Source of the DNA: Burkholderiales bacterium
GTDB taxonomy: Bacteria; Pseudomonadota; Gammaproteobacteria; Burkholderiales; WYBJ01
Reading direction: 5' to 3'
Assembly (NCBI GenBank): GCA_022841915.1
Contig: JALHQN010000005.1
Coordinates: 266,645-330,644, forward strand
DNA: 64,000 nt
The position numbers and the translations under genes were made by a program. The notes below the pieces were generated by a model. That model ran no database searches. It saw only the letters and a list, made by a program, of their open reading frames with translations, and was not told the DNA's origin. Shown here in pieces: positions 1 to 8,762 of this stretch. The number at the start of each line of letters is the position of its first letter. Position 1 is the first letter of the stretch.

Positions 1-1025
1 GCGATCGCGTGCTTGCGCCCGGTACTGAGCAGTACCAGGTAATTGCGCTGAGGCACAAAAGGCTCCAGAGGCAGCCCTGCGAGCGCCCGGCGCAAATTGT
101 TCGCCAAGGGGGGGCCTTGTCGTACGGCAAAGACGCCCGCCTTGGGGCGGGGATGTTCCGGCACGGTTGCCACATCGCCGCAAGCGAAGACATCCGGATG
201 CGACAGCGACTGCAGGCAGGCATTGACCAGGACGAACCCCCGATCGTCGGTGCGCAGCCCCGCGCGTTCGTACATGGACGCCGGCGCCGCCCCGGTCACG
301 AAGATCGCGTAGTCCACGGGTATGCGGATGCCATTCGCCAGATCGATGCTGCCTGCGTCGATGTTCGCCGCTCGTGCACCCGTATGCACCACGATTCCTC
401 GGTCATGAAGCGCATCGGCAGCATAGCGTCGCACGGACTGCGGGAATTCCTCGAGAATGGCATCGGAATCGGTGATGAGATGCAGCGTGAGCCGGTGCTC
501 GCGAGGCGTGTTGGTGTGAAATCGATGGGCGAGCGCGAGAATGACCTCGATGCCGGCGGCGCCTGCACCCACCAGACCGATGGCCATCGACGGGCGGTGC
601 CGCAAGTCGGCCTGCAGGCGCTCGATCGCTTCGAGGAAGCCGTCGACCGGTTTCACCGCGATCGCATGCGCCGCTGCCCCTGGAACGCGATCTAGGGGTG
701 TCGTCGAGCCTGTATCCAGAGACAGGATGTCGTAAGCATGAAGATCGCCCGTCGTGGCTTCAAGCTGTTTACGCTCCACATCGAGCGCAGAAACTTCCTG
801 TTCGATGAAACGAACGCTGGCGGCCTCGCATAGCGCCGCGAGATCGATATACGCTTCAGCGCGGGTATAGTGCCCGGCGATGAGTCCGGGCAGCATGCCG
901 GAGTAGGGTGTGAGCCGGGTAGCACTGATCAGGGTCACCGACGTGTCGCTGGGTGCCGAGGCGGCAAACGCGCGTACCACCTGCACGTGCGCGTGGCCGC
1001 CCCCGAGGAGAACTAGTCGCCGCAT
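1..1025 (-). CDS. FAD-dependent pyridine nucleotide-disulfide oxidoreductase (3' end cut by window)
   Basis: Reading the minus strand from the ATG at 1025 gives an open frame of 341 codons running off the window. The N-terminus has a Rossmann dinucleotide-binding fold (RRLVLLGGGHAHV), followed by TPYSGMLPG, a second nucleotide-binding site (GLVGAGAAGIEV) and a late FAD-contact motif (VFACGDVA). This pattern matches NDH-2-like flavoproteins and in particular the family that in other bacteria forms the N-terminal half of SelD fusions; whether a SelD domain follows lies outside the window. It sits 31 bp downstream of a CoA-transferase on the same strand, so the two are probably co-transcribed. 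The substrate is unknown. The family call is firm, the exact role is not. Confidence 0.8.
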   Translation of the reverse strand, partial: MRRLVLLGGGHAHVQVVRAFAASAPSDTSVTLISATRLTPYSGMLPGLIAGHYTRAEAYIDLAALCEAASVRFIEQEVSALDVERKQLEATTGDLHAYDILSLDTGSTTPLDRVPGAAAHAIAVKPVDGFLEAIERLQADLRHRPSMAIGLVGAGAAGIEVILALAHRFHTNTPREHRLTLHLITDSDAILEEFPQSVRRYAADALHDRGIVVHTGARAANIDAGSIDLANGIRIPVDYAIFVTGAAPASMYERAGLRTDDRGFVLVNACLQSLSHPDVFACGDVATVPEHPRPKAGVFAVRQGPPLANNLRRALAGLPLEPFVPQRNYLVLLSTGRKHAI

Positions 1026-1056
1026 CGTTCTGCTCACAGACAAGCGGTGTGGCAGG

Positions 1057-2262
1057 TCAGACGCGGGTGCTGTCGTAGACGACGCCTTCGGAGAACAATC
1101 CGGTTGCTTCGGCTTCGCTATACCCGAGCTCAGTCAAAACGCTGCCCGTATGTTGTCCGAGCAGTGGCGCGGGGGTGCGGATCTTGACGAGTTCGCCCGA
1201 GGATTTGACCGGGTGCCCCATGGCCTTCATCGGCCCGATCTTCGGGTGCTCGACATCGAGCACCATTTCTCGGGCGGCGATGTGCGGATCGCTCAGGCAT
1301 TGCTCGTACGTGTATACGGGGCCGCCGGGGACGCCGGCGCGGTCGAGTCTCTCCCACCAGTGGGCGGTCGGCCGAGTCTTGAAGACGGCCTCGATCTCGT
1401 CTTGGAGGATCTCGACGTTCTTCAGGCGGGAAGGCAGATCGACGAAGCGGGGATCTTGCAGCCACTCGGGTTTCTCGACCACCTGGGTGCAGAAGTTGGT
1501 CCACAACTTGGCACTGTTGGCGCCGACAGTCACGTAGCCGTCGGCTGTCTGATAGGCTTGATAGGGTGCGGAGCGTCGATGCCGCGTGCCCGTGGCAGCG
1601 GGCGTTTCGCCGCCTCCGAAGAACGCCCCGAACTCCCAGAACGTCCAGGCGAGACCGGCATCGACGAGTGAGGTTTCCACGTACTGGCCTTCCCCGGTCT
1701 TCAGTCGATGGATGTACGCACCGAGCAGAGCGTAGAGCAAGGTGGTGCCCGCCGCGATGTCGTTCATCGCGATGCCGACTTTCGCCGGTCGGCCGCCTGC
1801 ATCGCCCGTCATGCGCATGATGCCGGTCACGCCTTGGGCAACGATGTCGTAGCCACCCTTGGCGGCATACGGGCCCGTTTGGCCGAATCCGGACACCGAG
1901 CCGTAGATGACGCCCGGGTTGATCTTCTTCACAGACTCGTAGTCGATGCCCATCTTGTGCTTCACGTCGGGTCGAAAATTCTCTACCACGAAGTCGGCAT
2001 CCTTGGCCAAGCGTCGAAAGACCTCGAGTCCCTGCGGACGCTTCAGGTTCAATCCGATGGATCGCTTGTTGCGGTTCAGAACCGCAAAGCAATAGGACTC
2101 GCCGTTCACCTTGGGCTCGAAGCGGCGCGACATGTCGCCTTCAGGGAAACTTTCGATCTTGATGACTTCCGCGCCCATGTCCGCAAGCATGAGCGTGCAG
2201 TACGGACCGGACATGACGTTAGTGAGATCGAGCACTTTGGCGCCGGCAAGCGGAAGGGTCAT
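1057..2262 (-). CDS. CaiB/BaiF family CoA-transferase (first copy)
   Basis: A 401-residue protein of normal length for family III CoA-transferases, which move CoA between carboxylic acids through a glutamyl/aspartyl-anhydride intermediate. It has the typical N-terminus (PLAGAKVLDLTNVMSGPYC), the ADMGAEVIKIE motif, the NRNKRSIGLNLK segment and a candidate catalytic aspartate at D168 in AMNDIAAG, matching Asp169 of formyl-CoA transferase. An AGAGGAGCAGACC stretch just before the ATG at 2262 is a good ribosome binding site. It is divergent from a Bug-type solute receptor and upstream of a flavoprotein, which suggests activation of an imported organic acid. Donor and acceptor cannot be read from the sequence. 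Confidence 0.9.
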   Translation of the reverse strand: MTLPLAGAKVLDLTNVMSGPYCTLMLADMGAEVIKIESFPEGDMSRRFEPKVNGESYCFAVLNRNKRSIGLNLKRPQGLEVFRRLAKDADFVVENFRPDVKHKMGIDYESVKKINPGVIYGSVSGFGQTGPYAAKGGYDIVAQGVTGIMRMTGDAGGRPAKVGIAMNDIAAGTTLLYALLGAYIHRLKTGEGQYVETSLVDAGLAWTFWEFGAFFGGGETPAATGTRHRRSAPYQAYQTADGYVTVGANSAKLWTNFCTQVVEKPEWLQDPRFVDLPSRLKNVEILQDEIEAVFKTRPTAHWWERLDRAGVPGGPVYTYEQCLSDPHIAAREMVLDVEHPKIGPMKAMGHPVKSSGELVKIRTPAPLLGQHTGSVLTELGYSEAEATGLFSEGVVYDSTRV

Positions 2263-2484
2263 GGTCTGCTCCTCTGGTCAGGGCATTGATTGTACTATCG
2301 GTGTACCTATGGGCGAGCCCCGTGCGACGCATGCTGCACAGCACACCGAGAGGCTTGCTGCAGCGTGGCCGTATAATCGCCCCGAGTCGCCGACGAGGTT
2401 GATGCGGGTCAGGTCGGAATCGACCATGAACGGACATCCGCAAGGCGCGGTTGTTCGGTTATTTTTCAGAGAGGAGTTCCAAGA
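2263..2484. promoter_or_regulatory. Divergent promoter region between CoA-transferase and Bug receptor
   Basis: This 222-bp gap separates two divergently read genes. It contains a perfect TATAAT at 2372-2377 in plus orientation, although no good -35 hexamer lies 16-18 bp upstream. Near the CoA-transferase start there are two GTAC words 11 bp apart (2292-2295 and 2303-2306), inside TTGTACTATCGGTGTACC, which could be a binding site on one helical face. The receptor has a good ribosome binding site (GAGAGGAG) before 2485. The assignment as a shared control region is inference from layout. Confidence 0.4.
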
Positions 2485-3462
2485 ATGCTCTTCAACGGGC
2501 AAAGACGAGTAGGGCGCCTGCTGCTGATCGCGGTGGCTGCAACGAGCGGTGCTGCATGGGCGCAAAACTATCCGGTCAAACCGGTTCGCGTGGTCATTCC
2601 GTGGCCGGCGGGCGGCTCCAACGATATCGCCGGCCGATTGATTTTGCAGAAGTTGCCGGCAATTTTCGGTCAGCAGTTCGTCGTGGACAACCGGCCCGGT
2701 GCCGCGGGTTCCATCGGGGCCGACGTTGTGGCCAAGGCCGCCCCTGACGGGCACACGCTGATGATTCATTCCACCACGCATGTCGGCAATGCGACGCTGT
2801 ACAAGAATCTGCCTTATGACGTCATCAAGGACTTCACCGGGATCGGGTTTCTTGCAGCGCAGCCTTCCGTGCTGGTCGCACACCCGTCGCTGCCGGTAAA
2901 GAACGTCAAGGAACTGATCGCCCTGGCAAAGCGCCAGCCGGGTCAAATCCTCTACTCGTCTTCGGGCAACGGCAGCGCCCCGCACTTGAACATGACGCTG
3001 TTCACCTCCATGACGGGGACGAAGATGATTCACGTGCCCTACAAGGGCGGCGCGCCTTCGGTGACCGCACTGGTCGGTGGGGAGGCTCAAGTGATGATTG
3101 CGACCATCGCGACGGTGGTGACGCAGATCAACGCAGGACGTCTGCGGCCGCTCGGGGTGGCTTCATCGCAGCGGATGAAGAATTGGCCCGACTGGCCGAC
3201 GATTGCCGAATCGGGTGTTCCCGGTTACGAGATGAATGCCTGGATCGGGCTGTTTGGGCCTGCCGGTATGCCGAGTGGCATCGTGGAGCGCCTCAACAGC
3301 GAAATCGGCAAGGTGCAGCAGATGCCCGATGTCGAGCAGGCGCTTTCCCGGCAGGGGTTGGCACCTTGGATCGCATCTGCGGAAGAGTTCAGCAAACGTA
3401 TGATCGCCGACCGCGAAAAGTACGCCAAGCTGATTACAATGACCGGAGCGAAGGTCGACTGA
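2485..3462 (+). CDS. Tripartite tricarboxylate transporter substrate-binding protein (Bug family)
   Basis: A 325-residue periplasmic receptor. Residues 1-26 form a Sec signal peptide ending in AWA, so the mature protein begins near Q27. The mature start (YPVKPVRVVIPWPAGGSNDIAGR) and VVDNRPGAAGSIGADVVAKAAPDGHTL are hallmarks of the Bug/TctC family, which binds carboxylates for TctAB-type carriers or acts in sensing. No membrane subunits are encoded nearby, so this is an orphan receptor, as is common in Burkholderiales. The GST gene follows after 25 bp and is probably co-transcribed. Ligand unknown; a substrate of the adjacent CoA-transferase or TPP enzyme is a reasonable guess. Confidence 0.93.
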   Translation: MLFNGQRRVGRLLLIAVAATSGAAWAQNYPVKPVRVVIPWPAGGSNDIAGRLILQKLPAIFGQQFVVDNRPGAAGSIGADVVAKAAPDGHTLMIHSTTHVGNATLYKNLPYDVIKDFTGIGFLAAQPSVLVAHPSLPVKNVKELIALAKRQPGQILYSSSGNGSAPHLNMTLFTSMTGTKMIHVPYKGGAPSVTALVGGEAQVMIATIATVVTQINAGRLRPLGVASSQRMKNWPDWPTIAESGVPGYEMNAWIGLFGPAGMPSGIVERLNSEIGKVQQMPDVEQALSRQGLAPWIASAEEFSKRMIADREKYAKLITMTGAKVD

Positions 3463-3487
3463 CGCGTCGCATCAACGGGTAATCACG

Positions 3488-4105
3488 ATGAAACTCTATG
3501 GCTCGCTCACTTCGCCCTATGTTCGCAAGGTCAGGGTGCTGATCAAGGAGAAGAACCTGCCCATCGAACTGGTCGTGGAGGACCCGTGGCCGGAGCAGTC
3601 GCGCATCGCCTCTATGAATCCCCTGGGCAAAGTACCTACGTTGCTGCTGGACGACGGCGAAGCCGTCTACGACTCACCCGTGGTTAGCGCTTGGCTGGAT
3701 TTTCGCTTTCAGTGCGGTCTCATTCCTTCCGAACAGAAGGCGTATTGGGACTGCATGAAGTGGCAGGCGCTCGCCAATGGCATGATCGATGCGACGGTGG
3801 CGCGGGTGCTGGAACTTCGCCGGCCGCCCGAGAAGCAGATGCCAGAGGCGATGGCGCGCGAAGCGCGGCGCGTGCAGCGGGCGTTGGACCAGATCGAGAG
3901 CCGAATGACGGGCGGGGGTGTTCTGGTGGGCTCCGGCTTCACTCTGGCAGATATTGCGCTCGGCGTGGCGCTGCAGTACATCGACTTTCGCGATGCCCAG
4001 CCCTGGCGCGAGCGCCACCCCCGGCTCGCTCGCTGGATGGCAGGCGTCGCCTCCCGGCCGTCGTTCGTCGACACGCTTCCGCCCGGTTTCGTGCCCGCGC
4101 GCTGA
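3488..4105 (+). CDS. Glutathione S-transferase family protein
   Basis: A 205-residue protein with an N-terminal thioredoxin-like domain (about residues 1-78: SLTSPYVRKVRVLIKEK, NPLGKVPTLLLDDG, VYDSPVVSAWLD) and an all-helical C-terminal domain (about 85-205) containing the usual FTLADIALGVALQYIDFR segment. This resembles the YibF/YncG-like bacterial GSTs. It starts 25 bp after the Bug receptor on the same strand. A role in detoxifying or ring-processing an intermediate of the local pathway is possible but not shown. Length and domain order are normal for the family. Confidence 0.9.
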   Translation: MKLYGSLTSPYVRKVRVLIKEKNLPIELVVEDPWPEQSRIASMNPLGKVPTLLLDDGEAVYDSPVVSAWLDFRFQCGLIPSEQKAYWDCMKWQALANGMIDATVARVLELRRPPEKQMPEAMAREARRVQRALDQIESRMTGGGVLVGSGFTLADIALGVALQYIDFRDAQPWRERHPRLARWMAGVASRPSFVDTLPPGFVPAR

Positions 4106-4145
4106 TTCGGCATTCGAATCGGCGGCACGGGCGCGCTGCCCCGCC

Positions 4146-5750
4146 TCAGAAGTGGCGGCTCGCCGTCACGGGTTGGACGCCTTGGTCGAGAATCAATTCC
4201 AGCAATGTGTTGCTGGATACCCGGCCGCCCATGGCGCGTAGCGCGGCGTCGAGTTCGTCCTGGCTGCGGACACGAACGAACTCCAGTCCGTAGAGCTTGG
4301 CCAGCCCCGAGAAATCGATCACGGGCGGATCGATGGAGAACAGGTCCAGATCATGCCCTGTCAATTTCGATGCTGCCGCGTTCAGCGTGGCATAGCGGCG
4401 ATTCGACAGCACGACGGTAAGCTGCTTGGTGCCGCGATTGGCTGCGGTCCAGAGCGATTCGGATGCATAGAGCGAGGAGCCGTCGCCGACGATGCATACC
4501 ACCTGTCTGTCGTCGCGGCCGATTGCGCCGCCGACCGAAGCGGCCAGTCCCCAGCCGATCCCGCCCGAGCCGTTGATGATGTAGTCGCCCGCGTTGCAGG
4601 GCATCCATTGGCGGACATCCGAGGTGGACAGGCCCGATTCGTCGAATATCAAGGCGTCCTTGAACGCTTCTAGCACTGCGCTGACTGCCAGCGTCGGATG
4701 GAAGGGATGCTTCGCCGTCGGCAGGTCCACCTCGAAGCGCCAGCGTCGCGGCGAGGCTGTGGCGCGCCGGCGCTCGCCGAGCGCTCCATGGATGGCGGAC
4801 AGTGCCTGCCGTATATCCGTGAGGTGTGCCGATTGGAACTCGTCGCCCAGGGGCAGGGCGGTCGGATCGTCGCCCAGCCAGCACTTGACCTGAGGCAGTC
4901 GGATCTCCGCGAACAGGGTGGTGCGCAACGTCCGCTGTCCGACGAAAAGAACGGCGTCATGCTGGGAAAGGCGGTCGGCGATGCCGCTGAAGCCGGGCGA
5001 AAGGTAGCCGGCGTAGGACGAGGACGAGGCGTCGATGGGCAACACGGGCGTATACGGGGCGACGTACACCGGAGCATCGAGCGATTCAGCCAAGGTGCGC
5101 AGCGCCGCCGATGCGTCATGCCAGTGTACGTCTTCTCCGGCGATGAAAGCGGGGTTCTTCGCCTGGGACAGCATGTCGGCAATGCGGCTTGCATCGTCGA
5201 TGTCCAGTGCGCCCAGGCGAGCGGGCTTCACGGCGCTCGGTTGCGCATCGATCTCCTCTTCGAGCAGATCGGGCGGGCAGATCAGGGCCACGGGACGGAA
5301 AGGCGGCGTGAGGGCGGCGCGGATCGCATTGCGCACGTTGGCCGCCGCGTCGTGAATGGAATCCAGGCGCAGCACCGTCTTGCATACGCTGCCGGCCATG
5401 TTCTCGAGCGGTCCGTACAGGATGGGCGACGTGTGCAGCAAACGCCGGTCTTGACCGCCGATCAGGACCAGGAGCGGGGTCTTGGCGATACCGGCCGTGT
5501 AGAGACCACCCATCCCATTGCCCAGGCCGGGTGCCACGTGCAGGTTGACGACACCGAGCGAGCGCGTCGCCCGAGCATAGCCGTCGGCCATGGGGACAGC
5601 CGACACTTCGCTCAAGGCCACGACGTAACGCAGTCGCTCGCGACCCTCGCACATTCGCACCAAAGGAATCTCGGTGGTGCCCGGGTTGCCGAAGATCGCG
5701 CGCACGCCGCAACGCTCCAGTGTCTGCAGTAGGAACTCCGCGATCTTCAT
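4146..5750 (-). CDS. Thiamine pyrophosphate enzyme, benzoylformate decarboxylase-like
   Basis: A 534-residue ThDP-dependent enzyme. The N-terminal domain has RAIFGNPGTTEIP and the ThDP-activating glutamate at E48 (ALSEVSAVPMADGYAR). The C-terminal ThDP/Mg motif begins at residue 422 (GDGSSLYASESLWTAA, then VVLSNRRYATL). The pattern GNPGTTE...GDGS...LWTAA is closest to benzoylformate decarboxylases rather than acetolactate synthases. An upstream in-frame ATG at 5765 adds five residues; the ATG at 5750 is preferred because GGATGGAC lies before it. It is convergent with the GST gene and divergent from an acyl-CoA dehydrogenase. A 2-oxoacid substrate is expected; which one is unknown. Confidence 0.85.
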   Translation of the reverse strand: MKIAEFLLQTLERCGVRAIFGNPGTTEIPLVRMCEGRERLRYVVALSEVSAVPMADGYARATRSLGVVNLHVAPGLGNGMGGLYTAGIAKTPLLVLIGGQDRRLLHTSPILYGPLENMAGSVCKTVLRLDSIHDAAANVRNAIRAALTPPFRPVALICPPDLLEEEIDAQPSAVKPARLGALDIDDASRIADMLSQAKNPAFIAGEDVHWHDASAALRTLAESLDAPVYVAPYTPVLPIDASSSSYAGYLSPGFSGIADRLSQHDAVLFVGQRTLRTTLFAEIRLPQVKCWLGDDPTALPLGDEFQSAHLTDIRQALSAIHGALGERRRATASPRRWRFEVDLPTAKHPFHPTLAVSAVLEAFKDALIFDESGLSTSDVRQWMPCNAGDYIINGSGGIGWGLAASVGGAIGRDDRQVVCIVGDGSSLYASESLWTAANRGTKQLTVVLSNRRYATLNAAASKLTGHDLDLFSIDPPVIDFSGLAKLYGLEFVRVRSQDELDAALRAMGGRVSSNTLLELILDQGVQPVTASRHF

Positions 5751-5873
5751 CGTTTGTCCATCCAAAAGGCCGTAGAATTGAGGCGCCGCAAGATTAGTGG
5801 CCAGCTTCCAGCCACGTCAAGACGAACCCGACACCGGACTTCATTTTTCCAACTTTTCTTCTCGGTTGCTCCC

Positions 5874-7040
5874 ATGTCGCAGAAAGATAACACCCAGCCC
5901 TACTCCGAAATTCGCGAGGCCGTAAGTGCGTTGTGCAGCCAGTTCAACGGCGAGTATTGGCGTGGCATCGACGAAGCCCGGGCCTATCCCGAGGCATTCG
6001 TCAAAGCCCTCACCGAAGCGGGTTGGTTGTCCGCGTTGATTCCCGAGGAGTACGGCGGCTCGGGTCTGGGCGTCGCGGAAACCTCCGTGATTCTGGAAGA
6101 GATCAACCACAGCGGTGGCAACTCCGGCGTGTGCCATGCGCAGATGTACACGATGGGCACGCTGCTTCGCCATGGATCCCCGGAGCAGAAGCTTCAGTAC
6201 CTTCCCAAGATCGCGACCGGTGAACTGCGCTTGCAGTCTTTCGGCGTCACCGAGCCGACCACGGGCACGGACACGACCAAACTGAAGACCACCGCCGTGC
6301 GCAAGGGCGACCGCTACATCGTCAACGGGCAGAAAGTCTGGATCTCCCGGGTGCTGTTCTCCGATCTCATGTTGCTGCTGGCGCGCACCACGCCGCTCGA
6401 TCAGGTGAAGCGCAAGTCCGACGGGTTGTCGGTTTTCCTGGTCGATCTGCGCGATTCGGTGGGCAAGGGGCTCACGGTCAATCCGATCCGCAACATGGTC
6501 AATCACCAGACCAACGAACTGTTCTTCGACAATCTCGAAGTCCCGGCCGAGAACCTCATCGGCGAGGAAGGCAAGGGGTTTCGCTACATCCTCGACGGCA
6601 TGAATGCCGAACGCATCCTGATTGCTGCCGAGTGCATCGGGGATGGCCGCTGGTTCGTCGAGAAGGCCAGTGCTTACGCGAGGGAGCGCATCGTCTTCGA
6701 TCGGCCGATCGGGCAGAACCAGGGCATCCAGTTTCCGATCGCCAAGTCCTACGTCAACCTGCGTGCCGCGGATCTCATGCGCTTCCACGCGGCGGACCTT
6801 TTCGACGCCGGCAAGCCGTGCGGCGCGGAGGCGAACATGGCGAAGTATCTTGGCGCCGAAGCTTCGTGGGAAGCGGCCAATGCCTGCTTGCAGACGTTCG
6901 GTGGCTTCGGCTTCGCCGCCGAGTACGATGTCGAACGCAAATTCCGTGAAACGCGGCTGTATCAGGTGGCGCCCATTTCCACCAACCTCATTCTCTCCTA
7001 CGTCGGCGAGCATGTCCTCGGCATGCCGCGTTCGTTCTGA
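5874..7040 (+). CDS. Acyl-CoA dehydrogenase
   Basis: A 388-residue FAD-dependent acyl-CoA dehydrogenase with the family signatures (SFGVTEPTTGTDTTKLKT, GEEGKGFRYILDGMNAERI, RPIGQNQGIQFPIAKSYVNL, QTFGGFGFAAEYDVERKFRETR). The usual C-terminal catalytic glutamate of the YEGT motif is replaced: the matching stretch reads YQVAPIST, with proline near 367. A glutamate at E246 (AERILIAAE) sits where isovaleryl-CoA and long-chain enzymes carry their base, so it may serve instead. The start at 5874 is chosen because the longer frame from 5754 adds 40 basic, unrelated residues. It is followed after 12 bp by a CoA-transferase, so the two form an acyl-CoA operon. Confidence 0.9.
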   Translation: MSQKDNTQPYSEIREAVSALCSQFNGEYWRGIDEARAYPEAFVKALTEAGWLSALIPEEYGGSGLGVAETSVILEEINHSGGNSGVCHAQMYTMGTLLRHGSPEQKLQYLPKIATGELRLQSFGVTEPTTGTDTTKLKTTAVRKGDRYIVNGQKVWISRVLFSDLMLLLARTTPLDQVKRKSDGLSVFLVDLRDSVGKGLTVNPIRNMVNHQTNELFFDNLEVPAENLIGEEGKGFRYILDGMNAERILIAAECIGDGRWFVEKASAYARERIVFDRPIGQNQGIQFPIAKSYVNLRAADLMRFHAADLFDAGKPCGAEANMAKYLGAEASWEAANACLQTFGGFGFAAEYDVERKFRETRLYQVAPISTNLILSYVGEHVLGMPRSF

Positions 7041-7052
7041 GGACACCCTGTC

Positions 7053-8231
7053 ATGAGGCCATTGGATGGGATGACCGTGGTGGCGCTGGAGCAGGCCGTG
7101 GCCGCGCCGTTTGCGACCCGTCAGTTCGCTGATCTCGGCGCCCGAGTGATCAAGATCGAGCGCCCGGGTCCTGGCGACTTTGCCCGCGCCTACGACGAGA
7201 ACGTGCGCGGCATGTCCGCGTACTTCGTTTGGCTTAACCGGGGCAAGGAGAGTCTCACGCTGGATCTCAAGCATCCGGCGGGGCGAGAGGTCATGGAGCG
7301 CCTGCTTGAGCGCGCCGATGTGTTCATTCAAAACCTGGCGCCGGGTGCGGCGGAGCGATTAGGGCTCGGTGCGGCAGCGCTGCATCCGAAATTTCCTGGG
7401 CTGGTAGTGTGCGACATCTCGGGCTACGGCGACAGCGGTCCGTACCGCGACAAGAAAGCCTACGATCTGCTGATCCAGAGCGAGGCGGGAATGTTGTCGA
7501 TCACAGGGACCCCTGAGCGGCCTTCGAAAGTCGGCGCTTCGGTGGCCGATATCTGCACGGGCATGTACGCCTATTCCGGTGTCCTCGCCGCGCTGCTGCA
7601 GCGCGCGCGCACCGGCAAAGGCAGCCGGATCGAGGTTTCGATGTTCGAAGCTTTGTGCGAGTGGATGCTGCAGCCGTTGCTGTATGCGCATTTTGCGAAA
7701 AAAGCCATTCCCCGCACCGGCGCGGATCACGCCAGCATCGTGCCGTATGGTCGCTTCACCGGGTCGGACGACAAAGACGTGATGATGGGGATCCAGAACG
7801 AGCGCGAGTGGGCCGCGTTCTGCGACAAGGTCCTGGGTCGCCCGGAACTCGCCAACGACGAGCGCTTCAATTCCAACAGCCGTCGGCTGCAGAACCGGGA
7901 ACCGCTGCTCGCCATCGTGCGCCAGGTGTTCGGGGCGATGACGGCGGAGCAAATCGTGGCGCGCCTCGAGTCGGCCGACATTGCCAATGCCCGCATGAAC
8001 GAGATGCATGAGGTATGGGATCACCCGCAACTGCGCGCACGCGGCCGGTGGACCGAAATGGGGTCCCCGGTCGGTGCCATTCCGGTACTGCGCCCGCCTG
8101 CCACGCACTCCGACTTCGATCCGGTGATCGGGGCCGTGCCGGCAGTGGGCGAGCATACGAACGCGATCCTGCAGGAATTGCAGTACTCCGCCTCCGAGGT
8201 GGAGCGACTTCGCGGCGACCGTGCCGTATGA
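7053..8231 (+). CDS. CaiB/BaiF family CoA-transferase (second copy)
   Basis: A 392-residue family III CoA-transferase with the N-terminal MTVVALEQAVAAPFATRQFADLGARVIKIE-type region (about residues 7-36), LNRGKESLTLDLKHPAGREV, GYGDSGPYRDKKAYDLLIQSEAG and a candidate catalytic aspartate at D166 in ASVADICTG. It follows the acyl-CoA dehydrogenase by 12 bp and has GAGGA before its start, so both are likely read on one transcript. Its sequence is well diverged from the copy at 1057-2262, pointing to different substrates rather than a recent duplication. It could load CoA onto the acid later oxidised by its neighbour. Confidence 0.9.
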   Translation: MRPLDGMTVVALEQAVAAPFATRQFADLGARVIKIERPGPGDFARAYDENVRGMSAYFVWLNRGKESLTLDLKHPAGREVMERLLERADVFIQNLAPGAAERLGLGAAALHPKFPGLVVCDISGYGDSGPYRDKKAYDLLIQSEAGMLSITGTPERPSKVGASVADICTGMYAYSGVLAALLQRARTGKGSRIEVSMFEALCEWMLQPLLYAHFAKKAIPRTGADHASIVPYGRFTGSDDKDVMMGIQNEREWAAFCDKVLGRPELANDERFNSNSRRLQNREPLLAIVRQVFGAMTAEQIVARLESADIANARMNEMHEVWDHPQLRARGRWTEMGSPVGAIPVLRPPATHSDFDPVIGAVPAVGEHTNAILQELQYSASEVERLRGDRAV

Positions 8232-8321
8232 GCTGCTACCGCCTTTGGCGGGCATTTTTCGGGTCCACGCAACACAGGCTTAATCCGACGTCTTCCCAGA
8301 GGGAAATGGGTCAGAAATCCG

Positions 8322-8351
8322 TTGACAATCGATCGACAGATTAGGCATGCT
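8322..8351 (+). promoter_or_regulatory. Candidate sigma-70 promoter of the SWIB gene
   Basis: A perfect TTGACA (8322-8327) is followed after 18 bp by CATGCT (8346-8351), which keeps the key A2, T3 and T6 of the -10 consensus. The predicted transcript would have a leader of roughly 55 nt before the ATG at 8415. The match was found by eye only. Confidence 0.45.
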
Positions 8352-8414
8352 GGCGCCGTCTCTGCCGCCCTGGTAAGAGAGGCGAAACAATTAAACCGCT
8401 GGGAGATAAAACGT

Positions 8415-8762
8415 ATGGCCAAGAAGAGTGCCAAGAAGGTAGCAACGAAGAAGCCGGTCGCCAAGAAAACGCCCGCAAAGAAAACGGCCGCAAAGAAGAC
8501 GGCCGCCAAGCGCACGCCCAACGCCGCATTCATGAAGCCGCTCACCTCGTCTCCCGCGTTGGCTGCAGTCATCGGCGACAAGCCCATGCCGCGCACGGAA
8601 GTGACCAAGCGCCTCTGGGACTACATCAAGAAGAACAAGCTCCAAGATCCCAAGAACAAGCGGATGATCAACGCCGACGAAAAGCTCGGCGCGGTGTTCG
8701 GCACCAAGAAGCCCGTTTCGATGTTCGACATGACCAAACTGGTCGGCAAGCACCTCAAGTAG
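8415..8762 (+). CDS. SWIB/MDM2 domain protein with histone-H1-like Lys/Ala tail
   Basis: A 115-residue protein. Residues 1-35 are a Lys/Ala/Pro-rich tail of repeated KKTAA/KKTPA-type units like histone H1 or bacterial Hc/AlgP tails. Residues 38-115 form a SWIB domain (MKPLTSSPALAAVIG, MPRTEVTKRLWDYIKKNKLQD, MINADEKLGAVFG, VSMFDMTKLVGKHL). The start at 8415 follows a GGGAGATAA ribosome binding site; the longer frame from 8322 lacks similarity. Such proteins occur in many proteobacteria and chlamydiae and are thought to bind DNA or nucleoid proteins. It stands alone between a catabolic operon and a small hypothetical gene. Confidence 0.93.
   Translation: MAKKSAKKVATKKPVAKKTPAKKTAAKKTAAKRTPNAAFMKPLTSSPALAAVIGDKPMPRTEVTKRLWDYIKKNKLQDPKNKRMINADEKLGAVFGTKKPVSMFDMTKLVGKHLK

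Noticed and set aside
5841..7331. A 496-codon minus-strand frame opposite the acyl-CoA dehydrogenase
   Set aside because: It is the antisense shadow of a gene with clear family motifs and has no protein-like features.
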